Positions 27,951 to 39,657 of a DNA stretch of 64,000 nucleotides are shown one piece after another. The position numbers and the translations under genes are program-made. The stretch is from NCBI GenBank assembly GCA_964393825.1, contig CAYMUY010000024.1, positions 4,250 through 68,249 of the forward strand, in the 5' to 3' direction. Under the pieces are notes generated by a model. It did no database searches. It saw only the letters and a program-made list of their open reading frames with translations, and was not told the origin of the DNA. Position 1 is the first letter of the stretch. Each line of letters starts with the position of its first letter. The stretch comes from PFJX01 sp964393825 (lineage in GTDB: Bacteria > Pseudomonadota > Gammaproteobacteria > Burkholderiales > Thiobacillaceae).

Positions 27951-30260
27951 ATGTCTGACGACCAGCCACTTCATTTCGCCGCGCCCTGCGGCCTGGTGGG
28001 TACGCCAGCCTGCCCGCTCGAGAACCGGTCGCATGAAGCTGGCCTGTGGCGGGAAGACCTGCCGGCACGGCGTCAGGCGCCTGACGAAACCAGCGCACAC
28101 CGGGTAGACACGAACCCGGCTTTGCGTTTGAGTGAATCCGGCTGCATTGAAATCCTTCGCGCCGCGCCGGTGGCCATGCTGGTCATGGACAGGCATGGCC
28201 GCATCACCCAGGCGAATGCTCGCGCCGAAGCCATGTTCGGCTATGCCGCCGACGGCATGTCCGGCCTGGTCATCGAAGACCTGATTCCACAGCGCATCCG
28301 CGACGCCCACCGGGAATACCGCTCGCAGCCCGCGGAGATCCCGCCAAAACATCGCGTCATGGGCATGCCCGGCGGTGACTTCTTCGGACTGCGCACCGAT
28401 GGAAGTGAGTTTCCCGTCGAAATCGGGCTCGGCACGGTCGAACTGCGTGGCGAACGCTTCACCGTGGTCAGCATCAACGAAATCACCGAACGCAAGCAGA
28501 TCGAGGACAAGCTGCGCATCGCCGCCATCGCTTTCGAAACGCAGGCCGGCATGATCGTCACCGATGCCAGCGGCATCATCGTGCGGGTCAACCAGGCTTT
28601 CACCCGCCTGACCGGTTATACCGCCGCCGAAGCCCTCGGCCACACGCCCGCCCTGCTTCGCTCCGGCCGCCACGATGCCGGTTTTTACCGGCGCATGTGG
28701 GACACCATCCGCGACAAGGGCTTCTGGCAGGGTGAAATGTGGAATCGACGCAAGAACGGCAAGATCTACGCCGAATGGTTGACCATTACCGCGGTCGCCA
28801 AGCCGGGGGGCGAGATCACGCATTACGTCGGCACCTTCTCGGACATCGTCGAGAACAGCGAGGCGGAAGCGGAAATCCATCGCCTGGCCTACTACGACGC
28901 GCTTACGCAACTGCCCAACCGCCGCCTGCTCCATGACCGCCTGGCGCAAGCACTGGCGAGCAGCAGCCGCAATCGCCTGCATGGCGCCGTGCTGTTCCTG
29001 GATCTGGACAACTTCAAGACGCTGAACGACACCCGCGGCCACGCCACCGGCGACCAGTTGCTGATCGCAGTGGCCCGCCGCCTGCAAACTACGCTGCGCG
29101 AAGGCGACACCGTCTCGCGTCCGGATGACACGGTCTCCCGCCTGGGTGGCGACGAATTCGTGCTGGTACTGGAAGACCTCAGCGAATCCGCTGAAGAAGC
29201 CGCCCATCAAGCCCGACAGGTGGGCGAAAAACTCCGCGAGGCTCTCGCTCTACCCTACGACCTCGGAAACAGCGACTTCCACTGTACCGCCAGCTTCGGC
29301 GCCACCTTGTTCCACGGCCATGACGACAGCATCGATACGTTGTTGAAACAGGCCGACATGGCCCTGTACCAGGCGAAAAACGCCGGCCGCAACACCCTGC
29401 GGTTCTTCGACCCGGCGATGCAGGCTGCGCTGGACGAACGCAGCAGCCTCGAAGCCGAACTGCGCCGCGCCCTGAAGCGGCGCCAGCTGCACCTGCACTA
29501 TCAGCCGCAGCTCGACAGCCAGCGCCGCATCATCGGCGCCGAGGCCCTGCTGCGCTGGGAGCACCCGGTACGCGGCCGTATCCCCCCCGATGTCTTCATC
29601 CCGCTGGCCGAGGAAACCGGCCTCATCCTGTCCATCGGCCAATGGGTGCTGGAAACTGCCTGCGCCCAGATCAAAGCCTGGTCCGACAGGGTATCCACCC
29701 GCGACTTGCGCCTGGCGGTCAATGTCAGCGCCCGTCAGTTCCGCCAACCCGGTTTCGTCGACGTGATGGAAAAGCTGCTGCGCGACCACGACATCGACCC
29801 CAATCGCCTCAAGATCGAACTCACGGAAAGCCTGGTGATCGACAACGTCGACGAAAGCATCACCCGCATGCAGGCCTTGAAGGATCTCGGTGTCGGCTTC
29901 TCCATGGATGATTTCGGCACCGGCTACTCCTCGCTCTCCTATCTCAAGCGCCTGCCGCTGGACCAGCTCAAGATCGACCGTTCCTTCGTCCGCGACCTCG
30001 CCCACGACCCCAACGACGCCGCCATCGTCCAGACCATCATCACCATGGGCCGCACCCTCGGCCTGCAGGTCATCGCCGAGGGCGTGGAAAGCGAGGCGCA
30101 ACTGGAGTTCCTCGCCGACCACGGCTGCCACGCCTACCAGGGCTTCCTGTTCAGCAAACCGGTTCCGATCGGGGAGTTCGACCAGATGGTCGCCGCGTGC
30201 CCCGCCATCGGAACATCACTTGCCATGCGCGCGGAGCCCCGCCCACCTGCTTCGACTTGA
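27951..30260 (+). CDS. PAS-PAS-GGDEF-EAL cyclic-di-GMP protein
   Basis: A 769-residue cytoplasmic protein. PAS 1 is at about 65-180 (ILRAAPVAMLVMDRHGRITQ), PAS 2 at about 190-305, GGDEF at about 310-475 and EAL at about 487-740. The synthase motif GGDEF (399-403) is intact, and the phosphodiesterase keeps EALLRW (531), NVSARQF, ELTES, DDFGTGYSS and EGVES. Both activities are therefore possible. Just before GGDEF is a short duplication, DTVSRPD then DTVSRLG, which yields two RxxD inhibitory-site motifs. No transmembrane helix is seen. No good ribosome site precedes the ATG, and the first 60 residues lack homology, so the start is less certain. Confidence 0.9.
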   Translation: MSDDQPLHFAAPCGLVGTPACPLENRSHEAGLWREDLPARRQAPDETSAHRVDTNPALRLSESGCIEILRAAPVAMLVMDRHGRITQANARAEAMFGYAADGMSGLVIEDLIPQRIRDAHREYRSQPAEIPPKHRVMGMPGGDFFGLRTDGSEFPVEIGLGTVELRGERFTVVSINEITERKQIEDKLRIAAIAFETQAGMIVTDASGIIVRVNQAFTRLTGYTAAEALGHTPALLRSGRHDAGFYRRMWDTIRDKGFWQGEMWNRRKNGKIYAEWLTITAVAKPGGEITHYVGTFSDIVENSEAEAEIHRLAYYDALTQLPNRRLLHDRLAQALASSSRNRLHGAVLFLDLDNFKTLNDTRGHATGDQLLIAVARRLQTTLREGDTVSRPDDTVSRLGGDEFVLVLEDLSESAEEAAHQARQVGEKLREALALPYDLGNSDFHCTASFGATLFHGHDDSIDTLLKQADMALYQAKNAGRNTLRFFDPAMQAALDERSSLEAELRRALKRRQLHLHYQPQLDSQRRIIGAEALLRWEHPVRGRIPPDVFIPLAEETGLILSIGQWVLETACAQIKAWSDRVSTRDLRLAVNVSARQFRQPGFVDVMEKLLRDHDIDPNRLKIELTESLVIDNVDESITRMQALKDLGVGFSMDDFGTGYSSLSYLKRLPLDQLKIDRSFVRDLAHDPNDAAIVQTIITMGRTLGLQVIAEGVESEAQLEFLADHGCHAYQGFLFSKPVPIGEFDQMVAACPAIGTSLAMRAEPRPPAST

Positions 30261-30366
30261 TCCTCCTCACCGAAGACCTGGCGCCGCGATTGCGCGCGCA
30301 CGGCATCGAGCGGGAAACGACCGCCTCCGACCACCGCCGGTGTGGATGGAACTGGACGCCTAAGGC

Positions 30367-31893
<1,527 letters not shown>

Positions 31894-32233
31894 GGTGGTT
31901 CTCGATGGCGCCGGCCGGGGAGGATGACCGCTGGCGGGATGGATTGAGTGAAAGCGAAACCCATCACCCACGTTGGGGCAATCCGGAATACGGGCAGGCG
32001 GAGCGGGAAGATGCCGCGCGGCCGCGCAATCCGGCCGGGCAAACTGGAAGAGGTCCGGATTTTTTCATGCCGGGCGCGACATCACCAACCCTTTGCTGCC
32101 CTAAGTGGCCGATGCGCGGGAAGCAGGTTGCCGTGAAACAACCCGAGGCGGTGAAAACAGCCTGGATGCAGCCAAGGTAGGTCGGGTTAGCGGCCTCATC
32201 GCGTAACCCGACAAGCACAACGCCCAACCGGGT
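31894..32233. other. 340-base gene-free stretch between SulP and the RAYT gene
   Basis: It holds the SulP leader and REP repeat 1 (32177-32215). An imperfect hairpin AATCCGG...CCGGATT followed by TTTT around 32032-32062 could terminate plus-strand transcription. I recognise no other gene or RNA. Confidence 0.4.
32177..32215 (+). repeat. REP repeat 1 (GTAGGTCGGGTT family)
   Basis: GTAG head followed by an imperfect hairpin with arms GTCGGGTTA and TAACCCGAC. It is the left flank of the transposase gene and matches the complement of repeat 2 at 37 of 38 positions. Confidence 0.92.
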
Positions 32234-32770
32234 TCACTCCCCTCCAACCTCGCTCAACGCCATCCCCTCCCCACCCCAATCCGGCGCATAAACCCCCACC
32301 TCGACATAACGGTGAAAACTGGAATACGGCCACAACGCCGGCGCCGCCACATGACCGTGCTTCACCGGGTTGAAATGGATGTACTCGACATGCCGCATGA
32401 AATCCGCCTCATCGCGGATCGCGTGCTCCCAATAGCGGTGCTGCCACAACCCCTGTTCCCCCCTTTTCGCCCGTGCTTGCCCGGGCGCCGCGCGAAACGC
32501 CGGGTCGCAATGCGCGGTGAACCAGGTCTTGATCAAGCGCCAGCGCGTCGCGAAATCGGCATCCTCCGGCGGCAGCGTCCAGATGCAATGCAGGTGATCC
32601 GGCATCACCACGATGGCATCGATCTCGAAGGGACGACGCTTGCGCACCGCGCGAAAGGCGGCACGCAGCACCTCGACCGCCGCGCCGGATGCGAACAACG
32701 GCCGGCGTTGTTCGGTGACCACGGTGAAGAAGAAACAGCCACCAGGGATGAAGGCGCGACGATAGCGCAT
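32234..32770 (-). CDS. REP-associated tyrosine transposase (RAYT)
   Basis: A 178-residue single-domain HUH nuclease. It begins MRYRRAFIPGGCFFFTVVTE and has MPDHLHCIWTLPP (the two His of the HUH motif) and GLWQHRYWEHAIRDE. YIHFNPVKHG carries the catalytic Tyr. Length and motifs fit the Y1 RAYT group (TnpA_REP), which processes single-stranded REP DNA rather than moving a conventional IS. No intact IS partner gene is present. The gene is flanked by inverted REP repeats of the GTAGGTCGGGTT family and three more lie downstream of its promoter side. No strong ribosome site is visible. Confidence 0.92.
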   Translation of the reverse strand: MRYRRAFIPGGCFFFTVVTEQRRPLFASGAAVEVLRAAFRAVRKRRPFEIDAIVVMPDHLHCIWTLPPEDADFATRWRLIKTWFTAHCDPAFRAAPGQARAKRGEQGLWQHRYWEHAIRDEADFMRHVEYIHFNPVKHGHVAAPALWPYSSFHRYVEVGVYAPDWGGEGMALSEVGGE

Positions 32771-32802
32771 GGGAGAGGTGTCGTCGGGTTGTGTTGGGCG
32801 TG

Positions 32803-32840
32803 TTGTCGGGTTACGCGATAAGGCCGCTAACCCGACCTAC
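32803..32840 (-). repeat. REP repeat 2, inverted copy of repeat 1
   Basis: TTGTCGGGTTACGCG through CCCGACCTAC. Reverse-complemented it differs from repeat 1 at one base. Confidence 0.92.
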
Positions 32841-32858
32841 CGTGGGTAATTGCACCTT

Positions 32859-32892
32859 GTAGGTCGGGTTAGCGCAGCGTAACCCGACAACT
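32859..32892 (+). repeat. REP repeat 3
   Basis: GTAGGTCGGGTTA, GCGCAGCG centre and TAACCCGAC; the same family with a shorter loop, same orientation as repeat 1. Confidence 0.88.
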
Positions 32893-32922
32893 ACGCCGCG
32901 CCAATCCAACGATTCATCACCG

Positions 32923-32953
32923 CTTGTCGGGTTACGGCGCAAAACCCGCGCCT
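32923..32953 (-). repeat. REP repeat 4 (degenerate)
   Basis: CTTGTCGGGTTACGGCGC followed by AAAACCCGCG; the GTAG-side arm has decayed. Opposite orientation to repeat 3, forming a pair with it. Confidence 0.65.
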
Positions 32954-32987
32954 AAACCGTCCTACGATTTGTTCAGGCTTGCCCACC

Positions 32988-33019
32988 GTAGGTCGGGTTG
33001 GCGCGGCGTAACCCGACAA
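32988..33019 (+). repeat. REP repeat 5
   Basis: GTAGGTCGGGTTGGCG and CGTAACCCGACAA. It ends seven bases before the stop codon of uvrA. Confidence 0.88.
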
Positions 33020-33026
33020 TCGCAGC

Positions 33027-35867
<2,841 letters not shown>

Positions 35868-35895
35868 GATTGCAGCCGGTGAATCGAAACGGTTG

Positions 35896-35925
35896 AATAT
35901 ACGCGCCTGGGGCGGGATGGCTCAA
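35896..35925 (-). promoter_or_regulatory. Sigma-70-type promoter of uvrA
   Basis: Minus strand TTGAGC (35920-35925), 18-base spacer, TATATT (35896-35901), 28 bases before the ATG. No LexA box was seen. The same arrangement occurs upstream of the SSB-like gene. Confidence 0.6.
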
Positions 35926-35957
35926 ACCGATCCGGTCGCGCCGGCTTGTTCTTGCGA

Positions 35958-36599
35958 TCAGAACGGCACGTCGTCGTCGTCGATCTCGGCAAAGTTGCCG
36001 GAACCGCCGCCGGCCGGCGTCGCGCCCGCCGGGGGGGCGTCGGCGCGAACCACGGTTTCGCGCAGGTTGGTCACCATCTTTTCCAGGGCCTGGCCGCTGC
36101 GCGCGCCGGAGATGATCTCCGAGGGCGTGCTGCGGTCGCGCGGATCGAAGAACTGGACGATCTTCATGCTGACGTAGGTCTTGCCCTCCCACTCGCGTTC
36201 CTCGCGCTGCAACAGCACGCCGATGGGCTTGTTCATCAGCGCCGGGAAGATCTGCGCTTCGGTCGGCGCCCACATGCCGGTCGCCGCGTTCCATTCATCG
36301 ACCATTTCCGGGGTGGAATCGATCGTCTTCACGTCCAGGCAGGTCATCAGGGCGGAGAGCAGACTGTAGGGATACTCGATCTTGTCGCCGTTGGCGCGGG
36401 CCACCCAGAGCGTCAGGTAGCGCGCCACCCGGCCGTCATCCGCCTCGAAATTGAATTCGATGCCGCGGGTACCCGTCTTGGCGGTGCGCTCCTTGGCCAG
36501 GGTCAGGCGGCCGATGTAGGCGCCGGAGGTTTCGATGCGGCCGCCGAAGTTGGTTTCCGGTTGCACGGCAAGCTGGTCGTCGCGGGTATAGCTGGTCAT
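35958..36599 (-). CDS. SSB-like protein of phage type
   Basis: A 213-residue protein, not of the standard SSB sequence family. It begins MTSYTRDDQLAVQPETNFGG and has IETSGAYIGRLTLAKERTAK and GIEFNFEADDGRVARYLTLW, which read as OB-like beta strands, and ends with a Gly/Pro/Ala linker and the acidic tail AEIDDDDVPF. That tail closely resembles the partner-docking tip of SSB (DDDIPF). The layout is core domain, flexible linker, acidic tip. Similar proteins are found in phages and integrated elements; no other phage gene is nearby. AGGAGG precedes the start at 36599. Single-stranded DNA binding is inferred. Confidence 0.55.
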   Translation of the reverse strand: MTSYTRDDQLAVQPETNFGGRIETSGAYIGRLTLAKERTAKTGTRGIEFNFEADDGRVARYLTLWVARANGDKIEYPYSLLSALMTCLDVKTIDSTPEMVDEWNAATGMWAPTEAQIFPALMNKPIGVLLQREEREWEGKTYVSMKIVQFFDPRDRSTPSEIISGARSGQALEKMVTNLRETVVRADAPPAGATPAGGGSGNFAEIDDDDVPF

Positions 36600-36659
36600 G
36601 AGTTCGCCTCCTGATGGGTTGGATTGTCGTTCCCGCGCGAGTCGCGGTGGAACGGCGGC

Positions 36660-36689
36660 AATATACGCGCGCGAGACCGCCTCGCTCAA
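36660..36689 (-). promoter_or_regulatory. Sigma-70-type promoter of the SSB-like gene
   Basis: Minus strand TTGAGC (36684-36689), 18-base spacer, TATATT (36660-36665), the same hexamers and spacing as the uvrA promoter. About 61 bases before the ATG. Confidence 0.58.
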
Positions 36690-36764
36690 ACGCGGCATGC
36701 ACGCCATGACGTCGGCGGCGGTGGCATGATGCGGTCATTGCTTCAACTTCCGGTTCGTCCCGCC

Positions 36765-37766
36765 ATGGCGACCTCCCTGTTGCGCGCACGCCCCTACCAG
36801 GCGCCGTTCTGGCTGCCCGGCGGCAATCCGCAGACCCTTGCCGGCGCGCTGATCGCCGCCCCGAAAGTGGACTACCGGCGCGAGCGCTGGGAATTGGCGG
36901 ATGGCGACTTCATCGACCTGGACCGGGTCGACGGCCCGGCCGAGGCGCCGCTCCTGGTGCTGTTCCACGGCCTGGAAGGCGACGCCCGCAGCCCCTACGC
37001 GCGGGCGCTGATGGCGGCGGCAAGGGCGCGCGGCTGGCGCGGCGTGGTGCCGCACTTCCGCGGCTGCTCCGGTGAGCCGAACCGGCTGCCGCGCGCCTAC
37101 CATTCCGGGGATACGGCGGAGATCGAGCGCATCCTGCGGCATCTGTGGCAAGGCCATGCGCCCATGTATGCCGTCGGCGTGTCGCTGGGCGGCAATGCCC
37201 TGCTGAAGTGGCTGGGCGAGCGTGGCGAGGCCGCGCGCGAACTGCTGCATGCGGCCGCCGCCGTCTCGGCGCCGCTCGACCTGCCGGCGGCGGGCGCGGC
37301 GCTGGACCGGGGCTTCAACCGGCTCTACACGGCGCATTTCCTGCGCACGCTGAAGGCCAAGGCGCTGGCCAAGCTGGATCGCCACCCCGGCTTGTACGAC
37401 CGCCGGGCGCTGAAGGCGGTCACCCGTATCAAGGATTTCGACGACCTGGTCACCGCGCCCCTGCATGGCTACCGCGATGCCGACGATTACTGGGCGCGCG
37501 CGGCCAGCAAACCCGGGCTCGGGTTGATTGCCGTGCCGACGCTGATCATCAATGCCCGCAACGACCCCTTCATGCCCGGCGAGACCCTGCCGACGGCGGA
37601 CCAGGTCTCACCCCGGGTCACCCTGGATTTTCCCGAGACAGGTGGCCATGTCGGCTTCATCACCGGCCCCTTTCCCGGCGCGCACGGCTGGCTGCCCCGG
37701 CGCGTGCTGGATTATTTCGCCGCCACCCAGGCTAGTCCGGCAGAAACACCTGCAGCAACTCGTTGA
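36765..37766 (+). CDS. YheT-family alpha/beta hydrolase
   Basis: A 333-residue hydrolase with PFWLPGGNPQTLAGAL near the N-terminus (family hallmark), LLVLFHGLEGDARSPYARAL (oxyanion region), AVGVSLGGNALLKWLGE (nucleophile Ser elbow) and TGGHVGFI (catalytic His). The acid is probably in NARNDPFMP. The COG0429/YheT substrate is not established. The start at 36765 matches the family; upstream Met codons at 36726 and 36729 are possible. It ends in a 35-base overlap with convergent hemW. Confidence 0.85.
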   Translation: MATSLLRARPYQAPFWLPGGNPQTLAGALIAAPKVDYRRERWELADGDFIDLDRVDGPAEAPLLVLFHGLEGDARSPYARALMAAARARGWRGVVPHFRGCSGEPNRLPRAYHSGDTAEIERILRHLWQGHAPMYAVGVSLGGNALLKWLGERGEAARELLHAAAAVSAPLDLPAAGAALDRGFNRLYTAHFLRTLKAKALAKLDRHPGLYDRRALKAVTRIKDFDDLVTAPLHGYRDADDYWARAASKPGLGLIAVPTLIINARNDPFMPGETLPTADQVSPRVTLDFPETGGHVGFITGPFPGAHGWLPRRVLDYFAATQASPAETPAATR

Positions 37767-38901
37767 GGAAGCGCCGCCCGGTTACGCTGGGGCGGATGTT
37801 GTGCAGCTCGCGCCGCAGCAGCCCCCGATGTTCCGCCGTCGCCAGCCCGCGCTCGGCGGCGGCGATAGACAGACCGGTGCGCGCCTCGAACAGGCGCGGA
37901 TCAAAGCCTTCGTTCAGGCGCAGGGCATTCATCATGAATTCGAACACCCGGTCGTCGCGCCCCAGGACCCGTGAGTCCGCGAGGTGGCTCGGGGGGCTGG
38001 CGAAGACCGCGTCCATATAGGCCTTGGGATGCTTCAGGCGGGACTGGCGTTCGATGCGGTCGTGATAGCTCAGCTTGCCGTGGGCACCGGCGCCCAGGCC
38101 GAGGTAGTCGCCGAAGGTCCAGTAGTTGAGGTTGTGCCGGCAACGCCAGCCGGGCCGGGCGAAAGCGGAGGTTTCATAGTGCTCGTAGCCGGCGGCGCCG
38201 AGCAGATCCTCGGCCTGCGCCTGCATGTCGGCGGCAAGGTCGTCGTCGGGCAGGGCCGGCGGCGCGGCCGCGAACGGCGTGTTCGGTTCCAGGGTGAGAT
38301 GGTAGGCGGAGAGGTGCGCCGGCCCCAGCGCGAGCGCGGTGTCCAGGTCGGCGCGCGCCTGTTCCAGGCTCTGTCCGGGCAGGGCATACATCAGGTCGAG
38401 ATTGACCGTCTCGAACAGGCCGATGGCCGCTTCCGCCGCCGCCCGCGCCTCGCGCTCGTCGTGGATGCGGCCGAGCGCTTTCAGGTGTTCCGGATTGAAG
38501 CTCTGGATGCCGAGCGAGAGGCGATTCACCCCGGCCTCGCGATAGCCGCGGAAGCGCGCCGCCTCGAAGGTGCCAGGATTGGCTTCCAGGGTGATTTCGG
38601 CCAGCGGCGACAGCCGCAGCAGGGTGCGCAGGGTGGTGAGCAGGCGGTCGATGCCCTCCGGCGTGAACAGGCTGGGCGTGCCGCCGCCGATGAACACACT
38701 GGCCACCTCGCGTCCCCAGACCTCGGGCAAGGCGCCCTCCAGATCGCGGGTCAGCGCATCGAGATAGCGGGCCTCCGGGATGGCCTCGCGCTGGGCGTGC
38801 GAATTGAAATCACAGTACGGGCATTTGCGCACGCACCAGGGAATGTGGACGTAGACCGACAGCGGCGCGACGGGCTGGGTATTAAAGATGATCTCGGGCA
38901 T
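37732..38901 (-). CDS. hemW: HemW-like radical SAM protein
   Basis: A 389-residue protein with LSVYVHIPWCVRKCPYCDFN, the CxxxCxxC Fe-S cluster of radical SAM enzymes, then GGGTPSLFTPEGIDRLLTTL and ITLEANPGTFE. HemW was long named oxygen-independent coproporphyrinogen oxidase, but in studied bacteria it acts as a heme chaperone. The start at 38901 is backed by the family; upstream codons lie in unrelated sequence. A sigma-28-like promoter for the opposite strand overlaps its first codons. Confidence 0.9.
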   Translation of the reverse strand: MPEIIFNTQPVAPLSVYVHIPWCVRKCPYCDFNSHAQREAIPEARYLDALTRDLEGALPEVWGREVASVFIGGGTPSLFTPEGIDRLLTTLRTLLRLSPLAEITLEANPGTFEAARFRGYREAGVNRLSLGIQSFNPEHLKALGRIHDEREARAAAEAAIGLFETVNLDLMYALPGQSLEQARADLDTALALGPAHLSAYHLTLEPNTPFAAAPPALPDDDLAADMQAQAEDLLGAAGYEHYETSAFARPGWRCRHNLNYWTFGDYLGLGAGAHGKLSYHDRIERQSRLKHPKAYMDAVFASPPSHLADSRVLGRDDRVFEFMMNALRLNEGFDPRLFEARTGLSIAAAERGLATAEHRGLLRRELHNIRPSVTGRRFLNELLQVFLPD

Positions 38902-38909
38902 GCCGATAG
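38883..38909 (+). promoter_or_regulatory. Sigma-28 (FliA) promoter of the kinase/TPR-regulator pair
   Basis: TAAAGATG (38883-38890), 11-base spacer, GCCGATAG (38902-38909). It matches the TAAAGTTT-N11-GCCGATAA consensus at 13 of 16 positions with exact spacing, 37 bases before the ATG at 38947. Confidence 0.65.
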
Positions 38910-38946
38910 TATGCGCGATGCCCACCCGGCCACAGGTCATGAAACG

Positions 38947-39657
38947 ATGAAAGACAGCCCCCCCCCGAATGCCGAATCCGGCATGAGCATGGCCAGTTTT
39001 CTGGTGTCGTCGGTCCACGACATGAAGAACTCCCTCGCGGTGATGGCCAATTTCCTGGAATCCGCCCTGGCGCAGTCGACGGATCATTCAACGCCGCTGC
39101 ACCGGCAGACCAGCCAGGCGCTCTACGAAACCCAGCGCATCAACGATCACCTGATCCAGCTCCTCGCCCTCTACAAGATCGACCAGGACTTTTACCCTTT
39201 CGACCCCCAGGAGCAGAACCTCGCCGACCTGGCCGGCGATGCCCTGTCCCGCGTCGCCAACCTGGCCCACTCGAAGGGGATCGCACTCGACTGCGATTGC
39301 GCCGACGACCTCTACGGCTGGGTCGATTACGAGTTGATCCTGGGCGTCCTGGTGCAGGCCCTGCACAACGCCATGCACTACGCGCGTACGCGAGTGCTCT
39401 GCCTGATCGAGGCGGACCCGCGCGGTGGCGTCCGCATCCGCGTCGAGGATGATGGCCCGGGCTTCCCGGATTTCCTGCTGGAGCAGGGAAGCGCGCGCGA
39501 TCGCGGCATCCACTTCGACACCGGCAGCACCGGTCTGGGCCTCTATTTCGCCGGTGTGGTGGCCGCCCTGCATCGTGGCGGCGAACGCCGTGGCGGCACG
39601 CGCCTGGAAAATGGCGGCCGCCTCGGCGGCGGCTGTTTCCACATGGAACTGCCATGA
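38947..39657 (+). CDS. Soluble sensor histidine kinase
   Basis: A 236-residue kinase without a sensor domain. The phosphoacceptor box is SSVHDMKNSLAVMANFL (His 24), and the HATPase domain has ALHNAMHYA (N box), VEDDGPGF (G1) and TGSTGLGLYF (G2). With no membrane segment it probably gets its input from another protein. It overlaps the regulator by four bases. The sigma-28-like promoter links it to late flagellar genes. The frame continues upstream antisense to hemW without homology, so 38947 is used. Confidence 0.85.
   Translation: MKDSPPPNAESGMSMASFLVSSVHDMKNSLAVMANFLESALAQSTDHSTPLHRQTSQALYETQRINDHLIQLLALYKIDQDFYPFDPQEQNLADLAGDALSRVANLAHSKGIALDCDCADDLYGWVDYELILGVLVQALHNAMHYARTRVLCLIEADPRGGVRIRVEDDGPGFPDFLLEQGSARDRGIHFDTGSTGLGLYFAGVVAALHRGGERRGGTRLENGGRLGGGCFHMELP

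Larger units (their letters stand above)
32177..32840. mobile_element. RAYT transposase unit bounded by inverted REP repeats
   Basis: The transposase gene (32234-32770) is enclosed by REP 1 and REP 2 in opposite orientation, 37 of 38 bases identical. RAYT proteins bind and cleave cognate REP sequences, so the unit resembles a domesticated IS200/IS605-like element with its ends. Confidence 0.72.

Noticed and set aside
35958..36599. Prophage remnant
   Set aside because: The SSB-like gene is phage-like but no integrase, structural or lysis gene and no attachment site is nearby.
37984..38946. N-terminal extension of the kinase frame
   Set aside because: It is antisense to hemW and has no homology; the kinase begins at 38947 after the promoter.
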